Below are positions 9,262 to 18,497 of a DNA stretch of 64,000 nucleotides, in pieces (the stretch's first letter is position 1; each line of letters begins with the position of its first letter). Origin of the DNA: Pseudomonadota bacterium (GTDB taxonomy: Bacteria; Pseudomonadota; Alphaproteobacteria; Acetobacterales; Acetobacteraceae); contig JAJZES010000039.1 of NCBI GenBank assembly GCA_021845985.1, positions 46,079 through 110,078 of the forward strand, given 5' to 3'. The notes under the pieces are model-generated. The model saw only the letters and a program-made list of their open reading frames with translations, made no database searches and was not told the DNA's origin. The position numbers were made by a program, and so were the translations under genes.

Positions 9262-10773
9262 GTGAGCCGAGCCCCCAATCTGCTGATCCTGATGGCCGAC
9301 CAGTTGTCGGCCCTTGCCCTGCCCGCCTATGGCAACCGCATCGCCCGCACCCCGCAGATCGACGCGCTGGCCGAACGCGGCGTGGTGTTCGACGCCGCCT
9401 ATTGCAACAGCCCGCTCTGCGCCCCCTCGCGCGGCGTGCTGACCTACGGCCGGCTGCCCTCCGGCACCGGCGTCTATGACAATGCCGCCGAGTTCCCCTC
9501 GCAGGTGCCGGGCTTCGCGCATTACCTGCGCCATGCCGGCTACCGGACGATTCTCACCGGCAAAATGCATTTCTGCGGCCCCGACCAGTTGCACGGGTTC
9601 GAGGAGCGGCTGACCACCGACATCTACCCCGCCGACTATGCCTGGACGCCGGACTGGCGGAACTTCGCGGCGCGGCCGGACTGGTATCATTCGATGGAAT
9701 CGGTGATCCAGGCCGGGCCGAGCACCCGCACCAACCAGATCGACTTCGACGAGGAAGTCACCTTCACCGCCCAGCAGAAACTGTTCGACATCGCCCGCGG
9801 CACTGATGCGCGGCCGTTCTGCATGGTCGCCTCGTTCACTCATCCGCACGATCCGTTCACCATCGGCAGCGAGTACTGGGACCGCTTCGGCGCCGCCGAC
9901 ATCCCGCCGCCCCGGCTGCAAGCCGCCGACGATCCGCACAGCCGGCGGCTGCGCCATGTCATCGGCATGGACCTCCAGCCGGTCACGCCGGCGCAGGTGC
10001 AGGCGGCGCGGCGCGCCTATTTTGCCGAGATCGCCTATTTCGATGACAATGTCGGCCGGCTGATGGCGGCGCTGCGGGCGGCGCGGCTGGCCGACAGCAC
10101 CATCGTCATGGTCATCGCCGATCACGGCGAGATGCTGGGCGAGCGCGGGCTGTGGTACAAAATGTCGTTCCATGAGCCGGCGGCGCGGGTGCCGTTGATC
10201 GTCGCGGCAGCCGGGCATTTCGCCCCCGGCCGGGTGGCGCAGGCGGTGTCGCTGGCCGATCTGCTGCCGACACTGGCCGAGATTGCCGGCGACGGACGGC
10301 CGCCCGACTATGCCGCGCCGATCGACGGGCGCAGCCTGCTGCCGCATCTCGGCCGCAACGGCGGACATGACGAGGCGATCGGCGAATATCTCGCCGAGGG
10401 CGTGGTTGCGCCGATGCTGATGATCCGCCGCGGGGCGATGAAATACATCCACACCCCGACCGACCCCGACCTGCTGTATGACCTCGCCGCCGACCCCGAC
10501 GAGCAGGTCAACCTCGCCGCCGCCGAACCGGCGCGCGCCGCGCCGTTCCGCGCCGAGGTGGCGCGGCGGTGGAACGTCGATGCGCTGCACGCGGCGGTGC
10601 TGGAGAGCCAGCTTCGCCGGCTGTTCGTTAGCGCGGCGCTGGCGGACGGGCGCCAGACCGCCTGGGACTGGAACCCGCCGCGCGACGCCAGCCAGATGTA
10701 TGTGCGCAACACGATGAAGCTGGAGGAGCTGGAGGCGATGGCGCGGTTCCCGAAATGGGCGGCGTCGCCCTGA
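9262..10773 (+). CDS. betC: Choline-sulfatase
   Basis: This 503-residue enzyme hydrolyses choline-O-sulfate to choline and sulfate. The sulfatase signature NSPLCAPSR contains C53, which would be oxidised to formylglycine, followed by GRLPS. The choline-sulfatase hallmarks GKMHFCGPDQLHGFEERL and TTDIYPADYAWTPDW are present, as is the metal-site DHGEMLGERGLWYK. The GTG at 9262 starts the family N-terminus (MSRAPNLLILMADQ); the longer ORF is a shadow of the DUF3108 gene. No betA, betB or betI is adjacent, so it stands apart from the usual bet operon. It needs a formylglycine-generating activity from elsewhere. Confidence 0.9.
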   Translation: MSRAPNLLILMADQLSALALPAYGNRIARTPQIDALAERGVVFDAAYCNSPLCAPSRGVLTYGRLPSGTGVYDNAAEFPSQVPGFAHYLRHAGYRTILTGKMHFCGPDQLHGFEERLTTDIYPADYAWTPDWRNFAARPDWYHSMESVIQAGPSTRTNQIDFDEEVTFTAQQKLFDIARGTDARPFCMVASFTHPHDPFTIGSEYWDRFGAADIPPPRLQAADDPHSRRLRHVIGMDLQPVTPAQVQAARRAYFAEIAYFDDNVGRLMAALRAARLADSTIVMVIADHGEMLGERGLWYKMSFHEPAARVPLIVAAAGHFAPGRVAQAVSLADLLPTLAEIAGDGRPPDYAAPIDGRSLLPHLGRNGGHDEAIGEYLAEGVVAPMLMIRRGAMKYIHTPTDPDLLYDLAADPDEQVNLAAAEPARAAPFRAEVARRWNVDALHAAVLESQLRRLFVSAALADGRQTAWDWNPPRDASQMYVRNTMKLEELEAMARFPKWAASP

Positions 10774-10776
10774 GGC

Positions 10777-12009
10777 TCAGCGGCGGCGGTCCTGCCAGTC
10801 GCCGAACGGCAGCAGCAGGCGCGGCACCAGCCGCGCCAGCGCCGGCGCCCGGAACGGCCGCGGCGGCGTGATCGGCACCGGCAGCGCCGCCGGGTCGCCG
10901 CTCAGCAGGTAGTCGGCCAGCGCCCGGCCGAGCAGCGTGGACAGCACGATGCCGCGGCCGTTGCAGGCGCTCGCCGCGATCCAGCCCGGCGCCGGCTGCA
11001 TCAACCGCGGCAGGAAATCCCCGGTCAGGGCGGCGCGCCCCTGCCACATATGGCTGAAGCGCACCGGCCCGAGCGCCGGAAACACCCGCTCCAGCCGCCG
11101 CGCCAGCCAGCGCGGGCGCAGCGCCAGCGCCCCGGTCACCAGCCGCCCGCCGGCCGTCCAGCGGCAGGCGAGCAGATTGTTGCGGGTGTCGGAAAACGCC
11201 GCGTCACCGGGCAGGATGCAGCGCGGCATCGGCGGCGTGGCAAGCTGCCAGACGGTCAGCGGCACCAGGCTGTCGCGCACCGCCGCACAAGGCAGGCCGG
11301 GCAGCGCCGCGTTGGTCGCCTGCAGCACGCACCCGGCGCGCACCTCCCCGCCAGGCGTGACCAGCCGCCAGCCGCCCTGGTCATGCCCGGCGGTGACCGG
11401 CGAGGCTTCATGCACCGCCGCCCCCGCGCCGAGCGCCGCGCGCGCCAGCCCGCGGGTATAGCCGAGCGGGTCGAGATGGCCGCCGCTCGGGTCGAACAGC
11501 GCGCCGTGAAACGCCGTACTGCCCAGATGCGCCGCCGCCGCCGCCGCATCGAGCCAGACGCAGCCCGCCCCCGCCGCCTGCCATTCCGCCACCCGCGCCC
11601 GCAGCCCCGGCGCGCGCGAGGCGGCATGCGCCGGCTGCAGCCATCCCGCCTGCACCGCGTCGCAATCGATGCCGTGGCGGCGGATGGTGTCGAACACCGC
11701 CGCCGCCCCGCCGGCCACCAGCGCCAGCAGCCTTGCGGCAAACGCCGCCGGCAGCGCCGCCCGCACCTCGGCCGGGCCGATGCGCGGCAGGCTCGGCACC
11801 ACCAGCCCGCCATTGCGCCCCGACGCCCCCGCGCCGATCGTGCCCGCCTCCAGCACGATCACCCGCCGCCCCGCCGCCGCCAACGCCAGCGCCGCCGCGA
11901 GGCCAAAAATGCCGGCGCCGATGATGGCGATGTCGCACGCGGCAGCACCAGCCAGCGGCGGCGCGGCCGGGGCCGGCGCCGCCGTTTCACTCCACAGCGA
12001 TGGCGTCAC
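10777..12009 (-). CDS. FAD-dependent amine/amino-acid oxidoreductase (DAO family)
   Basis: A 410-residue flavoprotein: the N-terminal dinucleotide-binding motif IAIIGAGIFGLAAALALA near residues 25-45, then EAGTIGAGASGRNGG, which is typical of the GlpO/PuuB-like DAO family that oxidises amines or N-methylated amino acids. The C-terminal SACNGRGIVLSTLLGRALA fits the second FAD contact. The GTG at 12009 overlaps the stop of the upstream binding-protein gene (GTGA), implying translational coupling. Its placement with a solute transporter suggests it oxidises the imported compound, but the substrate is unknown. It converges on betC with a 3-bp gap. Confidence 0.8.
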   Translation of the reverse strand: MTPSLWSETAAPAPAAPPLAGAAACDIAIIGAGIFGLAAALALAAAGRRVIVLEAGTIGAGASGRNGGLVVPSLPRIGPAEVRAALPAAFAARLLALVAGGAAAVFDTIRRHGIDCDAVQAGWLQPAHAASRAPGLRARVAEWQAAGAGCVWLDAAAAAAHLGSTAFHGALFDPSGGHLDPLGYTRGLARAALGAGAAVHEASPVTAGHDQGGWRLVTPGGEVRAGCVLQATNAALPGLPCAAVRDSLVPLTVWQLATPPMPRCILPGDAAFSDTRNNLLACRWTAGGRLVTGALALRPRWLARRLERVFPALGPVRFSHMWQGRAALTGDFLPRLMQPAPGWIAASACNGRGIVLSTLLGRALADYLLSGDPAALPVPITPPRPFRAPALARLVPRLLLPFGDWQDRRR

Positions 12010-13256
12010 TTGGCCGCGATCTGCGCCCGCAGCTTGTCCACGTCGGCGGTCGAGAGCGTGCCTTTGGTGACGACCTGCCCGGCCTTGATCTGCCACAGGC
12101 GGAACGGGCCGGTGATGTCGCCGTACTGGTCGAAATGGATCGGCCCGATGACGCCGACATAGCGGATCGCCTTGCCCTCCTTGAGCAAGGCCAGTGCGTG
12201 ACGGAACCCGTCCGGCCCGGCGGTCACCGCCTCGCCGTTCGGGTCGGTGACTGTGTACATCCCCGCACGGATCGCCGCGCTGTCGGTCTTGCCGGTCGCC
12301 GCCACCGCCAGCCCGACCAGCGCGCCGGCGTCATAGGCCTGCACCGCCGCCGGCGAGCCGGGGTCGAGGCCGGAGAAGGTTTTGTAATTCTGGTTGAAAT
12401 ACTGGGTGGAGGCGCTGTCCTCGGTGCCCGAGGAGGTGCCATAGGCATCGTCGAGATAGCGGGCGCCGACGGCGGAGATGAAGTCGCCGCTGTTCATCCC
12501 GTCGTTGAGCAGGAAGCGGCGCGGCCCGCCCTTGCTGATCCAGGCGCGGGCGATGGTGGCGCCATCGACCGGATAGCTGATCAGATAAAGCCCGTCCGGG
12601 TCGCCCTGCATCGCCGCGGTGACCTCGGCGTCGTACGAGGCGGCCTTTTCGTTATACGGGGTGATCGAGACGATGGTGCCGCCGAGTGCCTTGTAGGCGG
12701 CGGCGAACTCCTTCGTCATGTTGGCGCCGAAATCGTTATTGACCTGGATGATGGCGAGTTTCTTCAGCCCGACATCGAGCGCGTAGCGCGCCGCGGCAAC
12801 GCCCTGCAGCGCGTCCGAGGTGATGGTGCGGAAGAAGATGCCGTTGGTCTTGCCCTGCCGCCCCAGTTCGGTGAGCGTCGGCGAGGAGGAGGCCGGCGAC
12901 ACCTGCACCACCTTGGCCGGCGCCGTCACCGCGGTCAGCACCGGGATTGAGACCGAGGAGATGATGCCGCCGATGATCGCCGGAACATGGCTGATCTCGA
13001 CAAGCTGTTTGGCCGCATCGACGGCGACGGTGCCCTGGCTCTGGGCGTCCCGCGTCTCCGCGGTGAGGGTGCAGGCGGCGCCGGCCTCGTTGAGATCGCG
13101 AAACGCCATCTCGACCGATTTGGCGCCGGCCTGGCCATAGGCGCCGGCCGGGCCGGTCAGCGACATGACCACGCCGACCGTCACCTTGCACGCCGCGAAG
13201 CCGGGTGATGCAGCCAGCGCCGACGCGGCGACGCAGGCCGCGAGAATCCGTTTCAT
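12006..13256 (-). CDS. Branched-chain-amino-acid-type ABC substrate-binding protein
   Basis: A 416-residue periplasmic binding protein of the LivK type with a signal peptide (MKRILAACVAASALAASPGFA), the family start VTVGVVMSLTGPAGAYGQAG, then IIGGIISSVSIPVLTAV and AIIQVNNDFGANM. It supplies ligand to the LivGFHM proteins encoded divergently at 15.2-18.5 kb. Family members bind branched-chain amino acids, amides, aromatic acids and other small molecules. The adjacent oxidase, aldo/keto reductase, TIGR04076 and DUF3830 genes point to catabolism of a non-standard ligand. Identity of the ligand is not determinable here. Confidence 0.85.
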   Translation of the reverse strand: MKRILAACVAASALAASPGFAACKVTVGVVMSLTGPAGAYGQAGAKSVEMAFRDLNEAGAACTLTAETRDAQSQGTVAVDAAKQLVEISHVPAIIGGIISSVSIPVLTAVTAPAKVVQVSPASSSPTLTELGRQGKTNGIFFRTITSDALQGVAAARYALDVGLKKLAIIQVNNDFGANMTKEFAAAYKALGGTIVSITPYNEKAASYDAEVTAAMQGDPDGLYLISYPVDGATIARAWISKGGPRRFLLNDGMNSGDFISAVGARYLDDAYGTSSGTEDSASTQYFNQNYKTFSGLDPGSPAAVQAYDAGALVGLAVAATGKTDSAAIRAGMYTVTDPNGEAVTAGPDGFRHALALLKEGKAIRYVGVIGPIHFDQYGDITGPFRLWQIKAGQVVTKGTLSTADVDKLRAQIAAK

Positions 13257-13269
13257 CGTCTGTTCCCCC

Positions 13270-14301
13270 TCAGGAATCGCCGAGATTGTATTTCATGATC
13301 CGCCCGTGCCGACCGTCGCGGTCGCGCTCGAGCGCATAAACGTCGCCGTCCAGCGTCCGGCGCTGCGCCAGAACGGCGTTGACGGCGGCAGCATCCTGCG
13401 CGTCCAGCAGCAGATCGCACAGCGCCGCATGCGCCGCCAGATGCGCCGGCGTGCGCACGCCGACGATCACCGCGGCCACCTCGGGCAACGCCAGCACCAT
13501 GCGGCTGGCCACCGCGGCGATGTCGCAGCCGTGGCGCGCTGCCACCCCGGCAAGCGCGCGCAACAGCGCCTGAAACCACTCCCAGCCGCCGGCATCGTCG
13601 ATGATCAGCTTGTATTTGACCAGCGAACGGTTGGCCGGCGCATCCACCGGTTCCGCCGCGCCGAGCCAGCGTTCGGACAGGAAGCCGCCGGCGACGGTGC
13701 CGTAACACAGCAGCTTGATGCCGTGCGCGGCGGCCAGCGCGGTCATGCCGCGCGCCGGACGATCATCGAGCAGCGAATACTGCACCTGCATGCTGGCCAG
13801 CCGCACACCGGCCTGCAGCATCGCCGCGACATGCGCGGTGTCGAAATTGGTGCCGCCGAGCAGGTCGATGCGGCCGGCCTGCTGCAGCTCGCGCAGCCAG
13901 CCGGCGGTCTCCAGCCAGCCGGGACTGAGGTAATCCCACCAATGGAACTGCACCAGATCGAGCCGCTCGCGGCCGAGCCGGGCGCAGGAGCGGTCGATGA
14001 TGCGGGCCACATCGGCGCGGCTGATGCGCGGCAGGATTTCGAGATCGGGCACGTATTTGGTGTGCACCTTGACCCGCGCCCGCGTCGCCGCGTCGGCGGC
14101 GCGCAGGAAATCGCCGATCCGCTGCTCGACCCCGGTATAGATGTCGGCGCAGTCGAAGGTGGTGATGCCGGCGGCGACATAGGCCGCCATGTCGGCCGCC
14201 GAATCGCCGACCGCGCCGTGATCGCCGGCAAGCTGCCAGCCGCCCTTGATGACGCGGGAGATGACATAGCCGGACGCCAGCGCCGCCGTGGCGACGCTCA
14301 T
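13270..14301 (-). CDS. Aldo/keto reductase
   Basis: A 343-residue TIM-barrel NADPH-dependent reductase. The aldo/keto reductase landmarks are GITTFDCADIYTG (catalytic Asp and Tyr), VHTKYVPD (catalytic Lys), and DLVQFHWWDY with the barrel histidine. The C-terminal VIVGVRTPAHLAAH is the cofactor-binding turn. The ATG at 14301 overlaps the stop of the upstream TIGR04076 gene (ATGA). It is part of a tightly packed minus-strand set facing the liv transporter operon. The substrate is probably a product made from the imported ligand, but this is inference. Confidence 0.85.
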   Translation of the reverse strand: MSVATAALASGYVISRVIKGGWQLAGDHGAVGDSAADMAAYVAAGITTFDCADIYTGVEQRIGDFLRAADAATRARVKVHTKYVPDLEILPRISRADVARIIDRSCARLGRERLDLVQFHWWDYLSPGWLETAGWLRELQQAGRIDLLGGTNFDTAHVAAMLQAGVRLASMQVQYSLLDDRPARGMTALAAAHGIKLLCYGTVAGGFLSERWLGAAEPVDAPANRSLVKYKLIIDDAGGWEWFQALLRALAGVAARHGCDIAAVASRMVLALPEVAAVIVGVRTPAHLAAHAALCDLLLDAQDAAAVNAVLAQRRTLDGDVYALERDRDGRHGRIMKYNLGDS

Positions 14302-14633
14302 GGACGTTGCACCGCCGTCGTCTCCGCGTGGCGGAAGCGGCGCGTGCCGGTGCGCACGATGCGCAGCCGGGTGCCGCAATGCGGATCGGGACAGGCGACT
14401 TCGCCATCGGTGGTCATCCAGTCATTGGCCTGCGTCGGCCGCTGCTTGGCCGCCAGCAGCGGCAGCACCGCGGCCAGCGAATAGATCGACATGCCCTGAC
14501 CGGGCGGCAGATGCAGCATCTCGCCGCGCAACTCGAAATGGTCGCCCGGTTTGGCGCCGCACAGCACCCGCGCATCCGGCGGAATGACCACCTCGACCCG
14601 CAGATCGAACAGCTCGAAGAAATCGTCGCTCAT
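14298..14633 (-). CDS. TIGR04076-family small protein
   Basis: A 111-residue protein beginning MSDDFFELFDLRVEVVI and containing ARVLCGAKPGDHFELRGE and YSLAAVLPLLAAKQR, the pattern of the TIGR04076 family: a short cysteine-containing protein often found next to oxidoreductases. A pair of cysteines near the C-terminus (CPDPHCGTRLRIVR) resembles a small metal site. It overlaps both neighbours by ATGA. The biochemical role of this family is not known to me. Confidence 0.7.
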   Translation of the reverse strand: MSDDFFELFDLRVEVVIPPDARVLCGAKPGDHFELRGEMLHLPPGQGMSIYSLAAVLPLLAAKQRPTQANDWMTTDGEVACPDPHCGTRLRIVRTGTRRFRHAETTAVQRP

Positions 14634-15094
14634 GCGGCCCGCGCGAAGCGCAGGGTGCAGGCGCCGGCGGCGCGGATGCGCGCACAGGCGGCGGCCAGCT
14701 CGGCCACCTGGCCGACGCGCGCGACGATGCTGCCCGGCTGCCAGCCGATCGGGAAGAACAGCCGCGCCCCCGGCCCGTAAAACAGCCCGATGTCGAACAC
14801 CGGCGCCGGCCCGCCGCCCCACAGCCGCGGCGGCAGGTAGGTCAGCACGATGTCGCCCGGCTGCGGCATCACCGTCGCCTGTTCGAGCGGCAGCGGCGCC
14901 GCGCCGCCGTGCATGGCGGCGGGCACCGGGGCGGAAATCTCCGGCCCGGTCCACATCGCATGGATCGCCGCAATGGCGCGCGGCTCGGCCAGCAGGTCCC
15001 ACAGGAAGGCGGCATTGGCCGGTGCCCGGTCATCGTCGAGCGTGGCGGTGACGCTGAGGCGCGACCCGTCCTCCTCGATGCGAATGGCGCGCAT
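14630..15094 (-). CDS. DUF3830-family protein (cyclophilin-like fold)
   Basis: A 154-residue protein with the DUF3830 layout: an N-terminal beta strand MRAIRIEEDGSRL, an acidic AP segment (DDRAPANAAFLWDLL), HAMWTGPEIS, PQPGDIVLTYLPPRL and DIGLFYGP. Members have a cyclophilin-like barrel and often sit beside amino-acid or amidase catabolic genes; activity is unproven. ATG 15094 is chosen because the family begins at this strand; the ORF extends to 15157 but those residues do not fit. First gene of the minus-strand set, with 80 bp to the divergent livG-like gene, so a shared control region lies between. Confidence 0.7.
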   Translation of the reverse strand: MRAIRIEEDGSRLSVTATLDDDRAPANAAFLWDLLAEPRAIAAIHAMWTGPEISAPVPAAMHGGAAPLPLEQATVMPQPGDIVLTYLPPRLWGGGPAPVFDIGLFYGPGARLFFPIGWQPGSIVARVGQVAELAAACARIRAAGACTLRFARAA

Positions 15095-15174
15095 GGTCTC
15101 TCCCGGCTTGGCAAGGTTGAGGATCGTGCATACCGTGGCGTCCGACGCAACCGGCAAACGGCATCACCATCCCC

Positions 15175-15930
15175 ATGCTCGACCTTTCCGGCGTCTCGCG
15201 CCGTTTCGGCGGTGCCCGCGCGGTCGATGGCGTGTCGCTCGCCATCGCCGCGGACGGCATCACCGGCCTGATCGGCCCCAACGGCGCCGGCAAATCGACG
15301 CTGTTCAACCTGATCGCCGGCAGCCTGGCGCTGTCGGAGGGACGCATCCGCTTCGGCGCCGCCGATCTGTCGCATGCCCCGGCGCATCGCCGCCTCGCCG
15401 CCGGCATCGGCCGCACGTTTCAGATCCCGCGCCCCTTCGCCGCCATGACAGTGCTGGAAAACGTGCTGCTGGCGGCGCAGCGCCAGACCGGCGAACGGCC
15501 CTTCGCCAACTGGCTGACCCCCGGCGCGGTGGCAAGGCAGGAGCGGCGCAACATCGCGCAGGCGCGCGAGATCATCGACTTCCTGGCGCTCGCCCGACTG
15601 GCCGGGGCGCCCGCCGCGACCCTGTCGGGCGGGCAGCGCAAACTGCTCGAACTGGCGCGCGTGCTGATGGCGGCGCCGCGGCTGATCCTGCTCGACGAGC
15701 CGGCCGCCGGCGTCAACCCGTCGCTGCTGGAGACGATCATCGACCGCATCCGCACGCTGCATGGCCGCGGCATCGGCTTTCTTATCGTCGAGCACAATCT
15801 CGATCTGATCGCCCGGCTGTGTTCGACGGTGCATGTCATGGCCGGCGGGCGGCTGCTCGCCTCCGGCACGCCGCAGGCGGTGACCGCCGATCCGCGCGTC
15901 ATCGACGCCTATCTCGGCGGTGCGGCATGA
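15175..15930 (+). CDS. livG: Branched-chain-type ABC transporter ATP-binding protein (LivG-like)
   Basis: A 251-residue ABC ATPase: Walker A GPNGAGKST near residue 37, the LivG-specific IGRTFQIPRPFAAMTVLENV, signature LSGGQRKLLELARVL, Walker B LILLDEPAAGVNP and switch histidine in LIVEHNLDLI. It powers import with the LivF-, LivH- and LivM-like proteins encoded immediately downstream. The stop overlaps the next start (ATGA). The symbol marks family membership, not proven leucine specificity. Confidence 0.9.
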   Translation: MLDLSGVSRRFGGARAVDGVSLAIAADGITGLIGPNGAGKSTLFNLIAGSLALSEGRIRFGAADLSHAPAHRRLAAGIGRTFQIPRPFAAMTVLENVLLAAQRQTGERPFANWLTPGAVARQERRNIAQAREIIDFLALARLAGAPAATLSGGQRKLLELARVLMAAPRLILLDEPAAGVNPSLLETIIDRIRTLHGRGIGFLIVEHNLDLIARLCSTVHVMAGGRLLASGTPQAVTADPRVIDAYLGGAA

Positions 15931-16649
15931 CCGCGCTCGCCGTGCGCGACCTCGTCGCCGGCTACGATCCGGCGTTGCCGATCGTGCGCGGCGTCTCGTT
16001 CGATCTCGCCGGCGGCGCCATCCTGGCGCTGCTCGGGCCGAACGGCGCCGGCAAATCGACGCTGGCCAAGGCGGTGGCCGGGCTGGTCACCGTGGTCTCG
16101 GGCAGCATCCATCTGCGCGGCACCCCGCTCGGCGACGTGCCGGCGCATGCCCGGCTGCGCCGCGGCCTCGGCTTCGTGCCGCAGACCGACAATGTGTTTG
16201 CCGGGCTGACGGTGGCGGAAAACCTCGCCATCGCCGCCGCCATTCTGCCGCGCGCCGGACGCGCCGGGCGCATCGCCGCGATGCTGACGCTGTTCCCCGA
16301 TCTGGCGGCGGCGCGGCGCGGCGCCGCCGGCCGGCTGTCCGGCGGGCAGCGGCAGATGCTGGCGATGGCGCGCGCGCTGATCGCCGCCCCGGCCGTGCTG
16401 GTGCTCGACGAACCCTCGGCCGGATTGTCGCCCAAGCTGGTTGGGGTGGTGATGGCGCGGCTGCGCGACATCGCCGCCACCGGCGTCGCCGTGCTGCTGG
16501 TCGAGCAGAATGTGCGCGCCGCGCTGGCGATTGCCGATCACGCGCTGATCCTGGTCGAGGGCCGCGTCGCCCATGCCGGCGGCGGCGCCACGCTGCGCGA
16601 CGATCCGGCGGTCGCCGCGCTCTATCTCGGCGGCAGGCACGCCGCATGA
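15927..16649 (+). CDS. livF: Branched-chain-type ABC transporter ATP-binding protein (LivF-like)
   Basis: The 240-residue second ATPase of the transporter: Walker A GPNGAGKSTLAKAVAG, the LivF-type GLGFVPQTDNVFAGLTVAEN, signature LSGGQRQMLAMARAL, Walker B VLVLDEPSAGLSPK and VLLVEQNV. ATG 15927 overlaps the livG stop; the long ORF from 14850 is not used. It overlaps the next gene by ATGA, so all four transporter genes are translationally linked. Confidence 0.9.
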   Translation: MTALAVRDLVAGYDPALPIVRGVSFDLAGGAILALLGPNGAGKSTLAKAVAGLVTVVSGSIHLRGTPLGDVPAHARLRRGLGFVPQTDNVFAGLTVAENLAIAAAILPRAGRAGRIAAMLTLFPDLAAARRGAAGRLSGGQRQMLAMARALIAAPAVLVLDEPSAGLSPKLVGVVMARLRDIAATGVAVLLVEQNVRAALAIADHALILVEGRVAHAGGGATLRDDPAVAALYLGGRHAA

Positions 16650-17542
16650 TCGCCCAGATACTGGTCGATGGCATCACCTCCGGGGCGATGATCGGCCTCG
16701 GCGCGATCGGCCTGACGCTGACCTACGGGCTGCTGCGCTTCGCCAATTTCGCCCATGGCGAGTTCGCCACCTGGGGTGCCTATCTGGCGCTGCTGGTCGC
16801 CGGGGCGATCGGCCCGGCCGATCCGCTCGGCCCGCTCACCTTCGGCTGGCCGCTGCTGGCCGCGCTCGCCGCCAGCATGGTCCTGACGGCGCTGCTGGCG
16901 GCGGCGCTGGATGGCGTGCTGTTCCGCCGGCTGCGCCGCCACGGCAGCGCGATCACCCTGGTCATCGCCAGTTTCGGCGCCTCTCTCGCGCTGCGCAGCG
17001 CGCTGGAGTTCGGCTTCGGCCCGCAGCCCTGGTACTACACGCGCGACATCGCCATGACGGTGCGGCTGGGGCCGGGCATGCGCGCCACCTGGGATCAGCT
17101 CGCGGTGCTCGGCCTCGCCATCGTGCTGATGCTGGCGATGCATCTGCTGATGACGCGCACGCCGCTCGGCCGCGCCATGCGCGCGGTCAGCGAGAACCCC
17201 GACCTTGCCCGGCTCGCCGGCATCGACCCGGCGCGCATCGTGCGGGTGACCTGGCTGCTCGGCGGCGCGCTGGCCGCCTCGGCCGGGGTGTTCCTCGGCG
17301 TCACCGTGCAGCTTCGCCCGAGCATGGGGTTTGAATTGCTGCTGCCGCTGTTCGCCGCCGCCATCCTCGGCGGCATCGGCAGCGTGCCGGGGGCGATGCT
17401 CGGCGGCCTGATCATCGGCATCGCCGAGGCGGCGTCGGTGCCGCTCGCCGGGGCACAATATCGCGCCGCCGTCGCCTTCGTGGTCATGCTGGCGATGCTG
17501 CTGGTGCGGCCCTCCGGGCTGTTCGGGGGGCGCGGCGGATGA
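16646..17542 (+). CDS. livH: Branched-chain-type ABC transporter permease (LivH-like)
   Basis: A 298-residue inner-membrane permease with multiple hydrophobic helices. The LivH opening GLGAIGLTLTYGLLRFANFAHGEF is present, and the EAA-like coupling region MRAVSENPDLARLAGID contacts the ATPases. The C-terminal AAILGGIGSVPGAMLGG is typical. It starts by ATGA overlap with livF and ends by ATGA overlap with livM. Confidence 0.9.
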   Translation: MIAQILVDGITSGAMIGLGAIGLTLTYGLLRFANFAHGEFATWGAYLALLVAGAIGPADPLGPLTFGWPLLAALAASMVLTALLAAALDGVLFRRLRRHGSAITLVIASFGASLALRSALEFGFGPQPWYYTRDIAMTVRLGPGMRATWDQLAVLGLAIVLMLAMHLLMTRTPLGRAMRAVSENPDLARLAGIDPARIVRVTWLLGGALAASAGVFLGVTVQLRPSMGFELLLPLFAAAILGGIGSVPGAMLGGLIIGIAEAASVPLAGAQYRAAVAFVVMLAMLLVRPSGLFGGRGG

Positions 17543-18486
17543 GCGGGCTGGCCAGTTACGCCTGCTTCTTCTTCACCGTGGCGCTGACCTACGGCGTGGC
17601 GACGCTCGGCCTCAATCTGCAATGGGGGTCGGCGGGGCTGTTCAATGTCGGTGTCGCCGGCTTCGCCGCGGTCGGCGCCTATGCCGCGGCGTGGCTCACC
17701 GCCGCGCCGGCGGCCGGACACTGGGGCGGGTTTCAGTTGCCGATCGCCCTCGGCTGGATCGGCGCGATGGCGGCGGCGGCGCTGGCGGCGGCGATTCTCG
17801 GCGCCATCACGCTGCGGCTGCGCGCCGATTACCTCGCCATCACCACCTTCGGCGCCGCCGTCACCATCGAACTCGTCGCCCTCAACGCCCAGACACTGAC
17901 CGGCGGGCCGTTCGGCATCGCCTTCATCCCCAAGCCGTTCGAGGCGCTCGCCGACCGGCCGCTGGCCTTCGGCGCGGCCAATCTGGCCCTGGTTGCCGCC
18001 GTCGCCGCCCTCGCCTACTGGGCGCTGGAGCGGCTGACCGGCAGCCCGTGGGGCCGCGTGCTGCGGGCGCTGCGTGAGGACGAGGCCGCCGCCGCCTCGC
18101 TCGGCAAGGCGCCGGACGCCTTCCGGCTTCAGGCCTTCGTCATCGGCGCCGCACTGATCGGCCTGGCCGGGGCGATGCAGGCGCAGTTCTTCGGCTTCAT
18201 CGCGCCCGACAACTATCTGCCGGTGCTGACCTTTCAGGTCTGGGTGATGCTGGTGGTCGGCGGCAGCGGCAATAATCGCGGGGCGCTGCTCGGGGCGCTG
18301 GCGGTGTGGGCGCTGTGGAGTTTCAGCGGCACCGCGCTCGCCGCGCTGCTGCCCGGCACGTTGCAGGCGCGCGGCGCGGCGCTGCGCGTCGTCGCCATCG
18401 GCGTCGTGCTGGCCGGCGTGCTGCTGCTGCGCCCGCGCGGGCTGATCGGCGAGCGGGCGACGGTGTCACGACATATCAGTGGATGA
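17539..18486 (+). CDS. livM: Branched-chain-type ABC transporter permease (LivM-like)
   Basis: The 315-residue partner permease: LGLNLQWGSAGLFNVGVAGF near the N-terminus, LRADYLAITTFGAAVTIEL, the coupling loop GRVLRALREDEAAAASLGK and the C-terminal MLVVGGSGNNRGALLGA are all LivM landmarks. It completes the transporter and overlaps a possible ATG of the HAD gene (ATGA at 18483), so the HAD protein is likely part of the operon. Confidence 0.9.
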   Translation: MSGLASYACFFFTVALTYGVATLGLNLQWGSAGLFNVGVAGFAAVGAYAAAWLTAAPAAGHWGGFQLPIALGWIGAMAAAALAAAILGAITLRLRADYLAITTFGAAVTIELVALNAQTLTGGPFGIAFIPKPFEALADRPLAFGAANLALVAAVAALAYWALERLTGSPWGRVLRALREDEAAAASLGKAPDAFRLQAFVIGAALIGLAGAMQAQFFGFIAPDNYLPVLTFQVWVMLVVGGSGNNRGALLGALAVWALWSFSGTALAALLPGTLQARGAALRVVAIGVVLAGVLLLRPRGLIGERATVSRHISG

Positions 18487-18497
18487 AAGGCTCGGCG

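Noticed and set aside
11050-12162. Long plus-strand ORF of 370 aa opposite the FAD oxidoreductase
   Set aside because: Arg/His/Pro-rich shadow of the GC-rich minus-strand gene, with no family features.
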